A DNA stretch of 6,612 nt from the NCBI GenBank assembly GCA_002469765.1, contig DKNS01000171.1:1-6612 (forward strand), written 5' to 3'. The stretch comes from Flavobacteriales bacterium UBA7382. Its GTDB lineage: Bacteria; Bacteroidota; Bacteroidia; Flavobacteriales_D; Sanyastnellaceae. Shown one piece after another: positions 4,903 through 6,612 of the stretch. Under the pieces are notes generated by a model. The model did no database searches. It had not been told where the DNA came from and worked only from the letters and a program-made list of their open reading frames with translations. Both the position numbers and the translations under genes were made by a program. Numbering within the stretch: the stretch's first letter is position 1; each line of letters begins with the position of its first letter.

Positions 4903-6612
4903 TTACTTCACCGTCATCTTCTTGGTGGTGCGGAAGTTGTCCGCCACCAAAGTGTAGGTGTACAAGCCAGAAGCCCAACCACTCAAGTCAAGGGTGGTGT
5001 TGTGCTGACCTGCACCGAGTGTGCCCATGTCCTGGGTCGACACAAGGCGGCCCATGCCGTCGCGCACCTCCAAGGTGACGTCACGGGGCTGGCCCAACTC
5101 AAAGCGCACCAAAGTGCTTTCAGAGGCGGGGTTTGGCATGCACTGCTCGAGACGGATGCCTTGGCTGGCTTCCAACAACTCGACTGCTTCACGCTCGCTG
5201 GTGATGAGTCGCACGGCGGGGGTGGACGTTTGGCTTGTGAACCAAACAAAATTTCCTTCCCCTGTCTGGTTGAAGTTCCCTGTGCTGTTGTCCGTGTCGC
5301 TGTTCAACTGTGTCAACACAGTCAATTGGGTGGGTGATTCATATTCGTTGATCACAGCTGCGTAGTAGAACGCTTCTTCGTCCATTTCGATGGCGTCTTC
5401 AAAAGAAAGGTACACTTCAAAGTCTGACGTGCCGTCCAAGTTGCTCCACTCCACATCGTACAACCAATAGTTGGCGTCGAAAGGGCTGTCAGTCAGGCCC
5501 ACTGCCCCGTCGTAGGAATAGAGACGCGTTTCAAATTCCAATTCGCCAGGGTTGCCGCCGATGTCCAATCCGCAGTTTGGTCCAAAACGCACAGCCACGC
5601 CGTACGCCATGGTGCCCGGGTTGGGGCAATGGAAGTACGACCCGTAACCTGTTGGATCATAGTAATCTGCAATGTCTTCGCTTTCACGGGGTCCGAGTTC
5701 GCCGTCCAAGACGTTCTCGTCGTCGTGGCCGTAAATGTCGTCGGTGTACAAGATGTTCTTGAACAACGTGTTGTTCTCGGGGGTCACATCTGTGCTGTCG
5801 CCCGTCAACGTGATGCGCAAGCCGTAGGTGCCTGTTGCGTTGGGCTCCCAACCCGTCGCCAGGTACAAGGTGTCTTGGGTGTTGGCGGGGCAAGTGAGCG
5901 CGTTGGCGTAGGTCAACACGGTGTCGAGCACCTCGGTGGTGGTGTTCAAGACAATGCCGGACTCGTCGAGCACCTCCACAAGCACCTCCACGTTGGTTTG
6001 GTTCACGGTTCCGACGTTCTTGTACATCACTCCGGCCAACAAGCCGCCATCGCTGTCGAGGATGGCTTGCTCGAGCGGGGTGATGCGGTATTCGAACACA
6101 TTGTACACGTCGCCGTTCACGATTTGGGTGATTTCCACGTCATTCATGACTTGGTTAGAACTCACCGTCACATCGTCGATGCCCCAGAAATAGTGACTGA
6201 AACCGGCGCCTGTTTCAGGAGCTTGACGGTAGGCGAAGCGCAGTTGGACTGAGTCCTGGCTTGCAGCTACGCAGCTCACATCCAGACTCACAGGGAGTGG
6301 GTTGGCAGAAATGGTGTTGGCCGACTCGATGAAGTCGCCGTGGGCGTCGAAGGTGGTCCATGCAGTCACCCCCTCGTTGGTGGTGCCCACTTCGAGGTAC
6401 ACCGGTGCGTAGGGGAAGCAGCAATAGCGGAAGTACGACTCCCAACTGACGATGACCGATGCGTTGTCCGCGAGGTTCAACCAAGGGCTTGTGATGGAGC
6501 CCTCTGTGTCGACCGCAGCGTTGTCAGCCGTGATGGGACCTCCATGGAAAAAGTCGTTGTCAAACACCACCCATCCGTCGAACGCGGTTTCAGAAGCCAG
6601 TTGAGCCGTGTT
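4903..6612 (-). CDS. Secreted multidomain protein with C-terminal T9SS sorting domain, C-terminal part (5' end outside window)
   Basis: The frame is open from the right edge, so the signal peptide and an unknown amount of N-terminus are missing; the GTG at 6570 is internal, not a start. The 569 visible residues begin with a jelly-roll, MAM-like or choice-of-anchor-J-like module: FDGWVVFDNDFFHGGP near the edge, then SITSPWLNL and the closing YFWGIDDVTVSS at about 141-152. A CARDB-like Ig fold follows at about 190-285 (LLAGVMYKNVGTVNQTNVEV), then an acidic region at about 290-480 with no family I recognise. The last 90 residues are a type A sorting domain: CMPNPASESTLVRFEL, LEVRDGMGRLV, and the final ASGLYTYTLVADNFRTTKKM. 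The family is exported by Sec, passed through the type IX system and anchored or released at the cell surface. No catalytic domain is visible here. The role may be adhesion or display of an enzyme domain in the missing part. Confidence 0.92.
   Translation of the reverse strand, partial: NTAQLASETAFDGWVVFDNDFFHGGPITADNAAVDTEGSITSPWLNLADNASVIVSWESYFRYCCFPYAPVYLEVGTTNEGVTAWTTFDAHGDFIESANTISANPLPVSLDVSCVAASQDSVQLRFAYRQAPETGAGFSHYFWGIDDVTVSSNQVMNDVEITQIVNGDVYNVFEYRITPLEQAILDSDGGLLAGVMYKNVGTVNQTNVEVLVEVLDESGIVLNTTTEVLDTVLTYANALTCPANTQDTLYLATGWEPNATGTYGLRITLTGDSTDVTPENNTLFKNILYTDDIYGHDDENVLDGELGPRESEDIADYYDPTGYGSYFHCPNPGTMAYGVAVRFGPNCGLDIGGNPGELEFETRLYSYDGAVGLTDSPFDANYWLYDVEWSNLDGTSDFEVYLSFEDAIEMDEEAFYYAAVINEYESPTQLTVLTQLNSDTDNSTGNFNQTGEGNFVWFTSQTSTPAVRLITSEREAVELLEASQGIRLEQCMPNPASESTLVRFELGQPRDVTLEVRDGMGRLVSTQDMGTLGAGQHNTTLDLSGWASGLYTYTLVADNFRTTKKMTVK

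Noticed and set aside
5629..6252. A 207-codon plus-strand frame rich in V, H and G
   Set aside because: It is antisense to the T9SS protein and explained by the many D, N and T codons of that gene read in reverse.

Overview
The window reads as chromosomal DNA of a GC-rich member of the Bacteroidota, most likely a Flavobacteriales-type lineage. The evidence is a secreted protein ending in a type IX secretion (T9SS) sorting domain, a DUF2723 (TMEM260-like) glycosyltransferase, a bacterial GH3-family protein, and start sites without strong Shine-Dalgarno sequences. Every convincing gene lies on the minus strand, so transcription runs from high to low coordinates.

Layout in the direction of transcription: (1) 6612-4903, the C-terminal 569 residues of a large secreted, multidomain T9SS cargo protein whose 5' end is outside the window. 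(2) 4877-4841, a strong intrinsic-terminator-like hairpin with a T-rich tail, placed immediately before the next gene. (3) 4835-843, a compact run of five genes that looks like one operon: GH3-family acyl-acid amido synthetase-like protein, uridine kinase (4-base ATGA overlap), ArsC/Spx-like thioredoxin-fold protein (16-base gap), EamA/DMT transporter (3-base gap, same reading frame), and 3-hydroxyanthranilate 3,4-dioxygenase (24-base gap). (4) 842-526, a 317-base stretch with no convincing gene, only a doubtful small reading frame and two short palindromes. (5) 525-1, the first 175 residues of a DUF2723/TMEM260-like membrane glycosyltransferase that runs off the left edge.

The operon mixes nucleotide salvage (uridine kinase), tryptophan/kynurenine breakdown toward quinolinate and NAD (the dioxygenase), an adenylate-forming amido synthetase, a small redox-type protein and a drug/metabolite exporter. 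A link through aromatic or tryptophan-derived acids is possible but is only inferred from gene order. No mobile element, CRISPR array, tRNA or rRNA is visible. I see no clear sign of an undescribed system. The points most worth a second look are the hairpin abutting the GH3 start, the in-frame ArsC-stop-EamA junction, and the gene grouping itself.
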